Part shown: positions 1 to 13,668 of the stretch, piece by piece | Layout: each line of letters opens with the position of its first letter | Position numbering within the stretch: the stretch's first letter is position 1 | DNA from: Chionomys nivalis | Taxonomy: Eukaryota > Chordata > Mammalia > Rodentia > Cricetidae | NCBI RefSeq assembly: GCF_950005125.1 | Contig: NC_080092.1 | Span: 74,706,251-74,770,250, forward strand | DNA length: 64,000 nucleotides | Reading direction: 5' to 3' | Made by a program: the position numbers and the translations under genes | The notes under the pieces: generated by a model | Seen by the model: the letters and a program-made list of their open reading frames with translations, nothing else | What the model was told of the DNA's origin: nothing | Databases searched by the model: none

Positions 1-633
1 GAGTCACAGGCAATGTACCGAGGAAAACTGGGTCTGGGCACTTCCATGTCTGCACTTTGGGGATGGAGAAAAAGGATATCTCCCTGACAACCCCCAGGGT
101 GCATCCCAAAGAGGCACAGAAACTCAGTAATATCTGAATAAAGTTACATGATTGGAGCCAGAGAAGAGTCATAGCTAGGAGTCTGAGACTGGGGAGTATC
201 CTTGGGCCTTTGAAGTGTAAGGGACCTTCAAGGGACAGATAGCTTGGGAAAAGAAGAGTTTAGGCTCAGACAAAAGAAGAGCAAGAGGCAGGGGCCTGGG
301 GGAACAAAGAGCTGTGTAAGGAAAAAAAAAATCTCTGTTCTGGCTCATTTTCGAGACTGGTCTAGCTGCCCCAAGACAGACAGTGGGCTTGGCAAAAACA
401 CACCTCAGACAGGAAGGGTGGCTGAGGAGAGGTTCAGCTGGCGGCTGCTCAGGGCTGCTGTTCCAGCTCTTCCCCTTCCTTGCTTCAACCCACAAAGTCG
501 GGCCAGGTCCAGCAAGCCCCTGTTGCTAGGGCCCTCTATATTTGAGTGAGCTGTTTGGATGTCTGATGGAAAGTCCCAACTGTCCTCAAGCAGTGTGAGG
601 TGGGCTCTGAGGGCATCTGTTGGGGGGGCTCAC
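1..633. other. ACSF2 intron 11 (partial), nothing else recognised
   Basis: This is the part of the ACSF2 intron downstream of exon 11. I looked on the minus strand for the next ACSF2 exon and did not find one, so exons 12 onward lie left of the window. No SINE or LTR is visible here. Confidence 0.7.
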
Positions 634-741
634 CTCCGTGTGAGGCATAACTCGGCCCACACTCTCAGCCTTCTCCTCCAGGGTGTCCTCGGGGTAGTTC
701 ATGAAGGTCACGGGACTGTTCTCCGTGGTTCCATAAACAAC
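634..741 (-). CDS. ACSF2: ACSF2 exon 11
   Basis: Thirty-six in-frame codons begin VVYGTTENSPVTF and end PHTE. YGTTE is the adenylate-binding (A5-type) motif of the AMP-forming ligase family. On the minus strand the acceptor ...CCTAG precedes GTTGTTTATGG, and the donor is GAG|GTGAGC. It is the last ACSF2 exon in the window. Confidence 0.95.
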
Positions 742-3700
742 CTAGGGGGTCAAAAAGACTGTTTGGAGGGGACTGAGTGGCAGTGATGACCTACCCTAGG
801 TAGCTGAACGGTGACAACTGGAGTGAGGGACTAGAGGCAGACGTCAGGAGCCAGAAGAGCGGATCTCTGCAAAAAGCCCCTGATCTGCAACAAAGCTGAG
901 AATGAAGCCAGTCTCTGATGGCCAGGGTTCGGTTACTCCCCTGTGGCGCCTGTGGCTGCTGGCATCACCAGTACCCATACTTCTTTCCTCCCATCTCCAG
1001 GTTGATTCAGTCCTACCTTCTTGATTTCAGGCCACAACATCCTCTGTCCTTCTCCTCCTCTAGCCAAAGGCCCCATAAACTTGATGAGAAAGCCAGCCTG
1101 CCTTGCTTGATCTAGCTGGGTGTGGTACACAGACACAACTCCCCTCCAACCTGGGGCAAGTGTTAGGGTGGGTGCCCCGCAAGCTCTGGAGATTTTCCTA
1201 TGCATTTATTTTCATCAAAACAAAAAATACAGCCAGAGTAGGAATTTAAAAGGCCTGTGGCAGCTCCAGTGGTCAGAACATCCTGTGCGACAGAAAAACT
1301 AACAGCCAGCCTAGATACCATCAGAGAATCCTCTAGGCCAAGAATGACCCACACACCCCCAATTCTAGAGGCAGAAGGTCAGAGGGGTATGGGGAAGAGC
1401 AGGCTTGGAGACCAAACCCCCACAACTATGTATTGGGTATCATGAGGTCTAGATACCTTGGACTCTATCAGGTCTCTCTTGGTGGCCTCCATTCCTGTGT
1501 ATCAGGTGGTGTGGTTCTGGCATAGTTGGGGCATGGTTCCTCCCCCACCTCCCCAAACAGACAGCATCTCTTGCCAGGCAACTCAGAGCTCACCCTGGGC
1601 CAAAGCTATAACCTGCCTGTTCACCCTCCCTTCTCCACAGGGCTCCAGACACTGTAGCTGGCAAGTGAACAGAAGCCGGGTCCACTAGGGCGGGACTGCC
1701 CACAACCCAGCATCTGGCCCGGGTTGGTCGCCTGTAGCCAGCCCCCCCCCCCCACCTCCCACCAGCTCACACAGCCCTGGGGTCATTGCCCACGTCTGGC
1801 CTCTGCCAAGTACACATTGGCGCCACTAGGCCGCCACTCTGAGACCCCCTTAGGGGTGGGTCCTAACCGCGGAAGAGAGGAGGATCCAGAGATGGGGATA
1901 TTTGGGGGAGATTAAGGAGGGGGAATGTGCAACTGTGCTTGTTCAGTGGCCTGTGGTCTCCAGGTGTGCTGCCAGTCCTGCGGTTCACTACCCCACCTCC
2001 CCCTCACACACAACAGTTCCCACTTTTCTATTTAGCTTTCAGCCCCAGAAAAGGGAAACGCGGGTGCAAAGGGCAGAATGAGAAGCCTAGAACTGATAGA
2101 GAGGAATCATGGGAAAGCCCATATTCGTGGGTGCCACGGCTCGGAGAAGGGGCAGGGGCAAAGGCACCATTGCTAACCAGCATCATCAACCAGCTCTCTC
2201 ATCTCCTTGGGGTGAACTGAGAAGGGTCTACCTAGAATCTGGAGCCAGACCCACAGCGGCTCTCACGCTTCGCCTGCTGGGCACAACAGACCCATTAAAG
2301 CGCCGCTGGCTGGCTGACCGCGGTGAGACGCATCCGGCTGTCGGGCCCCACTTCCTCCCGCCCCGAATCCAGGGTGACCTGTCTGCCAAGGGTGTATGGG
2401 GGAAGGGGACGTGGAGACTCAAACTTGAGCAAATAACTTCTGGGAACGCCTCCCTCTGCCCAGTGGAAATTCAGAGGTCCTCAACACACCTATTATCCTA
2501 CCCCCAGGGTGGGGGTCCAGGTAGAGAATAGAGAGAGGTTCAGCATAGAGTTTGCGAGTAGGAAGCAAGGGGCTGGGGCTCAGGAGAAAGGTCCCCAACA
2601 CTATGCATGGTCACCTGCTGTGCAAAGAGCCCCTAGCCATCGAGGACAGGGGCTCATTTCTGGGCGGGAGGGGGTTAAATCAGTGGCTTCGATGCTCCAC
2701 GTAGTAGCTGGTTCCCCTGCCAAATGCGGTCAGGGCAGCCCTATAAATGGGCCGGTAGACACAAGAATCGAGGACTTGCTGCTGCCAGCGCCCCGCAGCC
2801 GCAGCCGCAGCCCCCAGCCCTGGCTTCAGGCGTCCCGGCCATGGCCCGCGTGCTCTTACTCAGTCTGGTCCTATTTGCCATCCTCCTGCAGGCGCTGGCC
2901 GCCTGCCCCCAGAACTGCCACTGCCATGGCGACCTGCAGCATGTCATCTGTGACAAGGTGGGGTTGCAGAAGATCCCCAAGGTGTCAGAGACAACCAAAC
3001 TGCTCAACCTCCAGCGCAACAACTTCCCAGTGCTGGCTGCCAACTCTTTTCGGACCATGCCGAACCTGGTCTCCCTGCACTTGCAACACTGCAACATCCG
3101 AGAGGTGGCGGCTGGTGCCTTCCGAGGCCTGAAGCAGCTCATCTACCTGTACCTGTCCCACAATGACATCCGGGTGCTGCGAGCCGGAGCCTTCGACGAC
3201 CTGACTGAACTCACTTACCTCTATCTAGACCACAACAAAGTGTCGGAGCTGCCCAGGGGGCTGCTCTCCCCTCTGGTCAACCTCTTCATCTTACAGCTCA
3301 ACAACAATAAAATCCGAGAGCTGCGGGCTGGAGCCTTCCAGGGTGCCAAGGACCTGCGCTGGCTCTACCTGTCGGAAAATGCCCTCAGTTCCCTGCAGCC
3401 TGGTGCCCTGGATGATGTGGAGAACCTCGCCAAGTTCCACCTGGACAAGAACCAGCTTTCCAGCTACCCCTCCGCTGCCATGAGCAAACTTCGGGTGGTG
3501 GAGGAGCTGAAGCTATCCCACAACCCCCTGAAGAGCATTCCAGACAATGCCTTCCAGTCCTTCGGCAGATACCTGGAGACACTCTGGCTAGACAACACCA
3601 ACCTGGAGAAGGTGAGTGCAGTGGCAGCAGAATTCTCCTGGCTCCTTCTCTGCTGGGAGGCCAACCTAGTCCCTCCTCCTCCTCTACTCCTTGCCCCATG

Positions 3701-6700
3701 ATTATCACCAAAGCAAGGAGCCCTGCCACCACTCTCTCAGGCTTTGACATATCACCCCATCCCTCTCTCCCTCACCTGGTCACTATGCTTCTCAGCAATA
3801 CTCTCTCTGGACTCCTCCTTATAAGAGACGGACTGTTCTGGTCTCACAAAGGGCCTCTGCCCCAAACCCCACAGTGAGCAGTAAGCACCTCTTCCTGTTG
3901 AGTTTTCTACCCCTCCTCTGCCATCTTCCCAGCCTCCTTAAGCCTGCCATCCCATAAAGGAAGGTTTGTCTGCTGAGGCACCTTACAGAGAGGCTGAGTG
4001 ACTCAGATTCACAAAGAGACCCTGTTTCTGATGGGGGCTGACCAATGTGCTAAGGTAAAATGAGGTGTTGAAGGTTAAATGGGGTGGGGGAAGAAAATGC
4101 CTTTAGGAGACTTCTTCCGGACCCTCAGTGACCCTGATGGATGCCCCCATCCCCTCTGTGGGTTCAAACACCCAGTTTTACTCAACCTCAGGTCCATTTC
4201 AACTGAGTAGGAAAACCAAGACACCGAGACCAATGCTCCGCCAAGATGCAGGTTTGGTGCTCAAGGGGCTGGTGAAGAAACACATGTGATCCTCGGCACA
4301 AGTCCCCGAGCGTCTCCTCACAGGACAGACTATCTCACTGCCCCCTGCCCCCAGGCAGCCTGTTGACTTTTGTCTTCCCCAGTCATTAGACCCCTGCCCC
4401 CTCCTCAGTCCTTCCTGATCAGTCTGGCCAGCTGGGGCTATGCAGGAGCAGAACCCCTTTCTTGGAACTAGAAAAATCACTCTGACACACAGTTTCAGTC
4501 AGGAGGTCTGGCCAGGGACCAGAACAAGATAGAGGACAGTTTTTTCATATCCCAACCTGGGCCGTGAGAGAGGTCACAGACAGGGGGCTGAAGGTAGAAG
4601 CTAACCTGGGCAGAAGTCAACCTTGTCTGGATAGACAGAGCCTTCTGGGTGGGTCTTCTTCAGCCTGGCCTCACTCCAGCTGAAGGTAGACCACCCTAGT
4701 GCCAGAGTGGGGGGCAGTAGAACAACATATGGGGACTGATTTGGAATGGGGAGCCCAGACAGGACCTGTGGCACCAGGGCTCCGATGAGGGCACCAATAC
4801 ATTTCCTCTGGAACTGTCCATCCTGACCAACGTTCCCACCAAGGTAAACATAAATAGCATCTGGCAGAGGGTAGAGGAGCAATGAGGACAGTATTGGGGG
4901 AAATCCTGGGACCCTAGGGATGTGGGAAGCCTGAGCTCACTGCCCATCCCACCAAACACTGACCAGGTTCACTGTGTGCCAGTCTGGGCTCTCCAAGCCA
5001 AGCTCTGGCTACTCCACAGACCCATGTTTGTGCAGGGAGGTGGGGGGGCAGGGTGTGGTCCTGCAGCTACTGTTTACTGGCTAGGTGACCCTGGCCAAAG
5101 GACTGGACATTTTCCACCTTCATATTGGAAAGGACACCTTCCATCTCAAAAAAAGGTGTGGTGGGTTACATCATCTCGACAACTTGGTCATTCTGCTTGG
5201 AAAATCGCAGCTCCTCAACAGGCGAGGGCTTGTGTCCTGGCTGCTGGCTGCTGAGGGGACAACTAGGAAAGCCTGGACACTGGAATTGAGATTCTCTCGC
5301 TTCTGCCTTCCTTACCCCCCAGTTCTCAGATGGCGCCTTCCTGGGTGTGACCACATTGAAACACGTCCACCTGGAGAACAATCGCCTGAACCAATTGCCC
5401 TCCACCTTCCCCTTTGACAACCTGGAAACCCTCACTCTCACCAACAACCCATGGAAATGCACCTGCCAGCTCCGCGGCCTTCGGCGGTGAGCATATTCTT
5501 TTGTATAACCCCAGTTTCTCATTCACACGAGGTTCTCGCAGTAGGGCAAGCTGGATGACTACCTAGTAGGTCTGGGACTGAGAGGCTCAGTTTTCTCACT
5601 TGTCAAATGAAGATGACAGCTTCGGATTTTTCTGGGGCCCGATGCATCCTGGTCACTGTCCCTTCCCCAAGCATTCCCACCCAGCTTCCCTAAGCCCAGC
5701 GACTCTTTGTCTCTGCAGGTGGTTAGAAGCCAAGACTTCTCGACCAGATGCTACCTGCTCCTCCCCTGCCAAGTTCAAGGGTCAGCGTATCCGTGACACA
5801 GATGCCCTCCGCAGCTGCAAATCCCCCACCAAGAGGTCCAAGAAAGCTGGCCGACACTAAACAGGTGGGGGCCGGGCAGGGAGGCCACCATTGTCTGCCT
5901 TTGGAGATTCTAGCCAGGGTGCTGCTGTCTCCCATGATGTCATCTCTGGAGGGGTGATCAGATCCTCTGCTTACAGGAAAAGGAGGGAAGGACTGGGTCT
6001 CCCTCCCAAAGGGCTTGGCCTAGGACTTCCGCCATTCTCTCTGATGCCGTCTGGGTGACTGAAGACCTAACAACCATCCTTCCCTCACTGCAGGTCCCGT
6101 CCCAGCCAGTCCTGGTGACTGCCTTCTGCTGGAGTGACTACTGACTCCCCCTACCATGCATACCTTCTCCCACAGCCTCTGCTGGTGCACAGAGCTGCCC
6201 ACACTTAGACACATCCTGGCAGGGGGCACTGGACTCTCTGTTACCACCCCAGCTCCACCTAATGGGGTCCAAGGGAGGACACGGAGCCTCCCCCCAGCCA
6301 CTGTGTCTGGACCCTGCCATGGCTCCTCTCAAAGAAGCTATTGCTCTGAGTCCATCAGAGCCAAAATGCAGTGGTCACTGGGAAGGCCACACGCCTCTAA
6401 CCACCATCCTCAGTTCCCTCCTTCCCTGCCATTTGGAAACAAACATCAGGCCCTTGTCCCACCCGTATTGCCAGAAAGGATTTCAAGCCCATGTCCCCAG
6501 TCCCCGCCTGCCAGGACATGCTAACAGGATACCAGTGCTTGGCTGCACATCCTCCATGCTGCATTTCTGCCCCAGACTTCCATAAACATAAATTTATGTG
6601 TGTCTAACATTCACTTCCCTCTCACCGTTCCCTACACCTTACCAGGTGTCAGGTAATAAGCGCACAGTTTTGCCTGAGCTCTGCTCCAGGAAGCAGAGAA

Positions 6701-9700
6701 TACCTGGAAGTTGACCTTTCGGCTTTCTGGTCTGGCTCGCCAGTCCCTACGCACTACAGGTCAGGCGTAGTACCCTGGCTCTGACAATCACTCACCACCA
6801 GCTCCTTCATGTTCATCCTGCGGATGATGGCTCGGATCAACTCGGGGGGTGCTGGGGACCCAGCAATCACACCTGAATCAGAAAGAAAGGATGATGGGAT
6901 TGGTGGTCCAAGCCTGTAATGCCAGCAACCTGGGAGGCTGAGGCAGGAGAATTGCAAATTCTCAGAGTCTGACTAGGATACAGAGTGAGTTCAAGGTCAG
7001 CTTGGGTAGCTTAGTGAGCTCCTGTCTCAAAAGCAGTCAGTAAAGGGCCGGGGATGCAGTTCTGTCATAGAACACTTGCCTGGCACGCAATCCTCAGTAT
7101 CACAGACAAATAGAAGAGAAGCTAACACATTTCCCCATTCTTTAGCCCAGCAGAGCCCCTTCACTACCTCATGTAAGGGGAGAGACCCTGAGCCTTCGTA
7201 CAACACGTGAAAGCGGAGGTTAGCCTGGCATCCAGGGACACTTGGGAGTTACCCTCCTCTCACTCAGGTTTCTACAGTGCCCCTTTCTGCCTCCTACATA
7301 AAAAACTGGCCTCAGCAGGGTCAGGGAAGCAAAGCTACCCCAAGCGTCGATGCCTTTGACTGCCCTGCCCCTCACCTCCACGCAGAGATGAGAAGTCGTA
7401 ACTGGAGAAGTCCGGCTGATTCAGAACATCCACAAACATCGTGGGGGTGCCATACAGGAGGGTGCCTCTGCACAAGGGAAGCTCTCAAGATTAGGTTTAG
7501 AAGTGAGAGGGAACCCCTTCCCTCTCCACCATGAACTCTCAGTACAGATCAAAGTTGTGAGGAACAGGAAGAAGTTCAAGGTGGGACTTGGTTCTCTAAC
7601 CCCCACCCCACCAAGGTCTCCTGGCTGGAGGAAGAAAGCATCTCAGAAAAGGGGAGCAGGTTCAGGAGTGAAGATTTGAAGCGTCTCATTAGCCCACAGG
7701 TGGCTTGTCCACCAATGCCCACTTCTCTCGGCTGATGGCTTCCAGCGCCTTCTTGCCATTGAAGCTTGGAGAAGACAGGAGGAGGGTGACACCGTGCACT
7801 ATAGACACCATTGTGCCCCCCACGGAGCCCAGGCAGTGGTACAGGGGGCTGGGCAGCACCAACCGCAACTCTTCTGCATTCTGGAGATGGAGACAGGGGC
7901 TGGGTCTATCATGCAGTCAGTTCTTCCGACCAGCAGGGGGAGCCCAGCAAGCTGCCCCATTCCTTGCCCAACTGCTCCTGGCAGCCTGTATAAACCTGCC
8001 CAGCGCCCATCCCCACCTCACCTTTGTGGGCATCTTCAGACGCTGGCCAATCAGGATGGCATTGTTTACAATGTTGTGGTGGGAAAGAGTGGCCCCCTTG
8101 GGGCTGCCAGTAGTCCCCTAAGAAGATAAGCAGGTGACAGCTTGGCCTTTTTCTCCGTGTTTCTTTCCTATCCTTGGTCACTGCTCAGGAGCCAGAGGGG
8201 CTGAGTCATTAAGAGTAGGATATGATTGTCCTGAATCCAACTCTTCCTTTTGTTTATGCACAGTGAATTGTGCAGGGCCAGATGTTAGAATGCAGAAATG
8301 CAAAAGAGAACACAACACCGCTGGCTTTGTCCTGTTTATATGTCATATAAGGTGGCTCAGCGGGTTCTGACACTAATTAGCTGCATGGATTTGGAGAAGC
8401 TTCCTCTCTGAGCTTGATTCCCCTGGATGGGTTCCATGAACTCTGCCTCTCCAAGCCCTGGAGACTCTTCTCTGTTCTGGAAGCAACAGGACCCAGAAGG
8501 GGCAGGTAACAAAAACACCAGTTGATTTCCGGAGGCAGAGAGGAAGGCTGGAGGCCAGAATCAGGAGAGAGTGTTGTTCTCCTGACTTTCTCTACCATCT
8601 CCCATCCCAGAGGTCACATAGGCAGGGCACAGGTTTCATCTAGGCTTGGAACTGGAGACCACCGTCTTACCGAGGTAAACTGGATGTTGATGGGATCGTA
8701 ACAGGACAAGAATTGCTGGTGGTACCGCAGCTGGGCCAGATTCTGCTCCTTGCTACCGGCTGCCACCACGTCATCCAGAAGCAGGGTCCCTGGCAAAGCG
8801 GCATCCGCTGAGATGACTGTGGTCAGATCTGGTAGCCTGGGAGACAGAGGGGATGGTGACAAGTGGCTGGAAGACAGCCCAGGAAGACATCAACTCCACC
8901 TTGGGTGGGAGGTAGGAGTCCGAGATGTCACTTGATATCCCCCAAACCCAGGATACACCCACCTCTTACTCTTCAAGGCCCCTGGCTGGGCCTTTTCCAG
9001 CTCAGGACAGATATGTTTCAGGATGTCGTAGTATTGCTGGGTTTTGAATTGCTTAGGGAACACAATGGCTTTGCAGCCTACCTGTGGGAAAAAAGTCCCC
9101 CTACCTGTGATCAGCGGGAAGCCCCAGACTTAGAAGGCCTCACTAATGTCTTGCTTTCTTTCTCATATACCTCAATAGCTATCCTGACACACCCATGTAG
9201 CAACACACACACACTACCCTGGCCCACACAGTCCAACCCCAACACCCATATCAACCTTATGACTGACCCACACCCTCTCTGTGGAGCCAAAACCTCCTCC
9301 CAACCATATGGAGCCTGAGGAGAGACACTCGGTGATGTTATCCACTGAGCATGTCCTTTCTCATCCCATCAGCCTCTATCAAACCTCATGAGAAACACCC
9401 TTCCCCACCAGGAGCAAGCAGTACCTTTCGAAGGACATATTCCAGTTCTGTGGACTGGTAGGCTGGGTTCACAGACACCTGCAGAAACAAAGAGGCGTGT
9501 CAGTGTCCTGGGAAGACACCCCATTCTCTCACTGCTCCCCTCAGAAAGGGCAAGGCAGCATCTACACTCTGCCAGGGCTCTTTGGTGAACCTTGAGTGAC
9601 ACCAAACCGGAAGCCAAACAGACAGAGGTTTGGTTCTGTATCTAAGAGGTTTCCCCTTGAATGACATTCCTCCACATGCCCAGTTGTGCCAGGTAAACCC

Positions 9701-12700
9701 CTTCTCACCAGGATGATGCCTGCCTGGGCAGTGGCCAACTGAATAAGCACCCATGCATAAGAGTTGGGTCCCCACATGCCCAGCCGATCACCCCTGCGGA
9801 GACCAATGCTCAGGAGACCAGAAGCAGCTTTGTCCACCTGGTACAGACAGAGGGAGGACGACAGTGAGGTGAGAAGCAGGGGGGACTCCTGACACCCACC
9901 CTCCATCTTAGCCCAGGAGTCACTAAGAACAAATGGATTGCCAGGTCTCGGTAGATTCGAGGCAATGAAGGTAGGATATTAACGTAAGAGACAAATATCC
10001 CAGGAGCCCCTGGGACAGGAGGTATCTAGGTTACTTCCACCTCTGCCTTCTAATGCCAACAGTGGGGCCCTCAGGAGGCCCCAGCACACTGTCCCGCAGG
10101 CATGTGCCCACTCTACAGCTCTAACAGCCTGGGACCAGCAGCCGCTCTTGGAAGGTTCAGGGTCAGTACTCACCTCCTCCTTGAGCTGTGCAAAGTTCAG
10201 CCTGATGTTTTCATGGAGGATTACCAAGGCCTCTCTGTCGGGGAACCTCTGTGCTGTGGCATCTAGGCACTCACCCACAGTTGAGTTGACAAGGTGGGAA
10301 CTGGTGTGGCCCTGAACGTAACTGAGGCCTCCGATGGGCAAGGGGTTGGTGAGATTCACCCTTCCAGAACTGTGGAGAGAGGAACCATGGACTGGACTGG
10401 TGCCAGGCTGGGCCTCCCTGGCACCAGTGTTCTGGCACTCCCAGCTAATCAGCGGTTCAGTTGTTTACAATATGTTGGTATATTGAGGACCAATAGGTTT
10501 TCTCTGGATTTTTTTTTTTTTAAGTAATAAGGTCTAATGTATCCCAGGCGGTCCTCAAATTCACTGACTTAGCAGAGGATGGCCTTGAACTTCTGCTGGG
10601 GTTACAAACCGGCACTACTAGCACATCCAGCTTCATTCTCTGCTGGGGACCGAATTACATCCTCGGGCCCTTTCCAGATCTGGTAAACTTACTATCCTCA
10701 CTTGCTTTCTTTTCCTAACCTCCAAGCAGCAGGCCATCCTAAGCTGGGTGCAAAAGCCGTGTGTGCCTTTTTGGAAGCGATAAAAGGGGTGCCCGGGGAT
10801 CCTGATGCAGGGATAGACAGAGCTCACAAAAGCTATTGCACCTGCACCTCAGTCCCTGCCTCCCGGAGGGTGACAGTCATTGTGATTCTTCCTGCGGAAG
10901 CAGTGAAGCCCATGGTGGGACCCAGAGTTGGGAACTAATGCCTTGGGTTTCTTGGCTCCTCAATGGGCCAGTTTATCTCTTCTGGGTCCGAAGATCAAAG
11001 ACAGAACGGGCAAGGAACTGGATGGTGGCACTAGGGAAGACGGCCGAAAGGTGTGTGCCTGGGAATGGAGAGTCCCATGCCCCATAGGCAGAACCCCCCA
11101 GGCTGCCACTTCCAGATGCGGTGGAAATCAGAGGCTATTGCGTCAGAAGAGGACGGCAGCGTCTGAACCACATGGTGACCTCAAGCACCACAGGGCCACA
11201 GGTGAAGAGAAGCTGGTGCCCCGGTAAGGATGTCTTACGTCAGCCAAGACAAGCTGCTCCTGGAAAAGCAGCTCCATCTCCTTCCATCCCCCTCAGAAAG
11301 CAGGTTTTTTTAGCACACACTTGTAATCCCAGCCAGCCCCAACCTTGAAGTATGGATGAAAATCAAGATCACCCATTCTCAAGGCAAGGAGGCTGACGTG
11401 CAAAGATGTCAAGGGTCAAAAAGGCTAGGAACAGCTAGATTGGAATGGAAGCCGGTTGCACCGCCGCGTGTTATTGCCAGGCTTGCCCTCCTTGCCCTTT
11501 TTCCTTTGCCTTCATCCCAAGGTCCACCATCAGAGAGTGTTTAACGTCCGTGTTAACTTTTTTCCATACTTCTACCAAGCGACATGGGAGGGTGGGGCAG
11601 TATTAAGCAGGGGCTGGCAGTTTCTCCAAAGAATTAAGAGTTCTAGGAACTCAGGGCTGGAGAGATGGCTCAGCAGTTAAAAGCACCTGGCCGCCCCTTC
11701 AGAAGTCCTGGTTCAATTCCCAGCGCCCATACAGCAGCTCACAACTGTCTGTATCCCCAGTTCCAGGGTGTGGTAGTCTGAAAGAAAAAACGGCCCCCAG
11801 AAGGAATGACATTGTGGAGATGTGGCCTTGTAGGAGGAAGTGTGTTACTGGAGGGGGGGTGGGGGGATGGTGTGGGGGGTTGGAAGCAGGGCGGGTGGGA
11901 GTGGGTGGGGGAGTGGGGAGTGGATGTTAAGGTCTCCTATGCTTAAACTGTGTTCAGGTCACTTCCTGTTGCCTGTGGATCAAGACGTAGAACTCTCAGC
12001 TCCTTCTCTAGTACCTTATCTGCCCACATGCCACCATGTCCCTCTGAACTGTAAGCAAATCAGTCCAATTGAACGTTTTCCTAAGAGTTGCTATATCATG
12101 GTGTCTCTTCACAGATGTAGAAACCCCAAGACAGCCGGGCAGTGGTGGCGCACTTGGGAGGCAGAGGCAAGCGGATCTCTGTGAGTTCGAGACCAGCCTG
12201 GTCTACAAGAGCTAGTTCCAGGACAGGCTCCAAAACCACAGAGAAACCCTGTCTCGAAAAAAACCAAAAAAAAAAAAAAAAAAAAAGAAAAAAGAAACCC
12301 CAAGACACATGCAATCACAGCCCTCTTCTGGCCACCACAGGCATTGCATGCATATCATATATCAACGCACATGCAGGCAAAAACACACAAAACATAAAAA
12401 TCAAAAACATAAAATAATAAATAGATAAAATGCTTTAAAAAAAAGAGTTCTAGAAACTCATACCAGTGTCATTTGCTCATAAACACAGGAACCACCCCAG
12501 CCATTTAGTCACTTCAAAGGCCTGAGTATTTTACTCCTCTGCACACACCCTGAACACCTGGCCCCACAGGGTAGCTGCGAAATGTGTGCTTCTTTACTGC
12601 GCATGGGAGAAGCTAGAAGAATTGGAGATGGGCCAGTAGAGCCAACAAGTCTCAATAACTAAAGAGAAGTAACTCTGCAGCTTCAATTGCGGATTGCAAA

Positions 12701-13637
12701 ACCCAAGGCCCTCTGTGGCCAGGACTGAAGTCAAATAGGAAGTAGTATGAGGGACAAGAGACAGAACACAAACTGTTCCTTAGAGGATCAGTGTGTGGGA
12801 CTTCCAGTCTAGATCTATTTTCATGAGAGAAATTGAGAACAAGGAAGTTAAAAAAAAAACATTCTTTTCTTGTCTCAATGTTGGCAACTCGTGTTCACAC
12901 CGCGTGTGCAGCCTAAGTGTCTGGAACGTGTGGAATACCCCAGCAAACACCCTGTTGAACATGAACGAAGGCGCCGAGGGCCTCAGCTTGTGGAAGACCA
13001 TTTTCCTGATGTGTATGAGACCCTGGGTTCAATTCCCAGCACTGGTCTGCACATACATCTTTGCAGCAAGCAAACAACATGCAAATCAAAACTACCACCC
13101 TCTCTGAAGGGCTTCGGGGATAATTCAGGACGCCCCAGTTTGGCCCCTAGAACCTATGTAAAAAGCTGGGCGTGCTGGTGGAGCGCAACTTTAATCCCAG
13201 CACGTGGGAAGTAAAGGAAGGAGTTCAAGGCTAGCCTAATCTCTAGAGTGAGTCTGAGGACAGCCAAGACACACAGAGAAATCCTGTCTAAAAAAAAACA
13301 AAAACAAAATAAAAAACCAACAGCCTGGTCTACAGAACGAGTTCCAGTACAGCCAGAGCTGCTACACAGAGAAACCCTGTTTTGAAAAAACAAAAAAAGA
13401 AAACCAACCAACCAAACAAACAAAAAGCTCCAAACAAAAGGCAGGACTCCATGGTGTATACTTGAAATTCCAACCCTGGGGAGGTAGAGACAAGACGATT
13501 CTTAGGCCCACAGGCCAGCCAGAGAGCAGCGGGCCAATGAAAGACTCTGTCTTAAAAACCAAAGTTCGAGACCAGCCTGGTCTACAAGAGCTAGTTCCAG
13601 GACAGGCTCCAGAACCACAGAGAAACCCTGTCTCGAA

Positions 13638-13668
<31 letters not shown>

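Noticed and set aside
2724..2840. Upstream ATG giving CHAD 39 extra N-terminal residues
   Set aside because: It lies before the TATA box, and the extension would bury the signal peptide.
2509..3132. 207-codon plus-strand ORF overlapping CHAD exon 1
   Set aside because: It is a shifted frame over the CHAD 5' region and coding exon; the composition is Ser/Pro/Arg-rich and matches no family, whereas the CHAD frame is a clear LRR protein.
3612..3701. CHAD exon 1 read-through as an alternative C-terminus
   Set aside because: A strong GTGAGT donor and the conserved continuation FSDGAF in exon 2 show it is intron.
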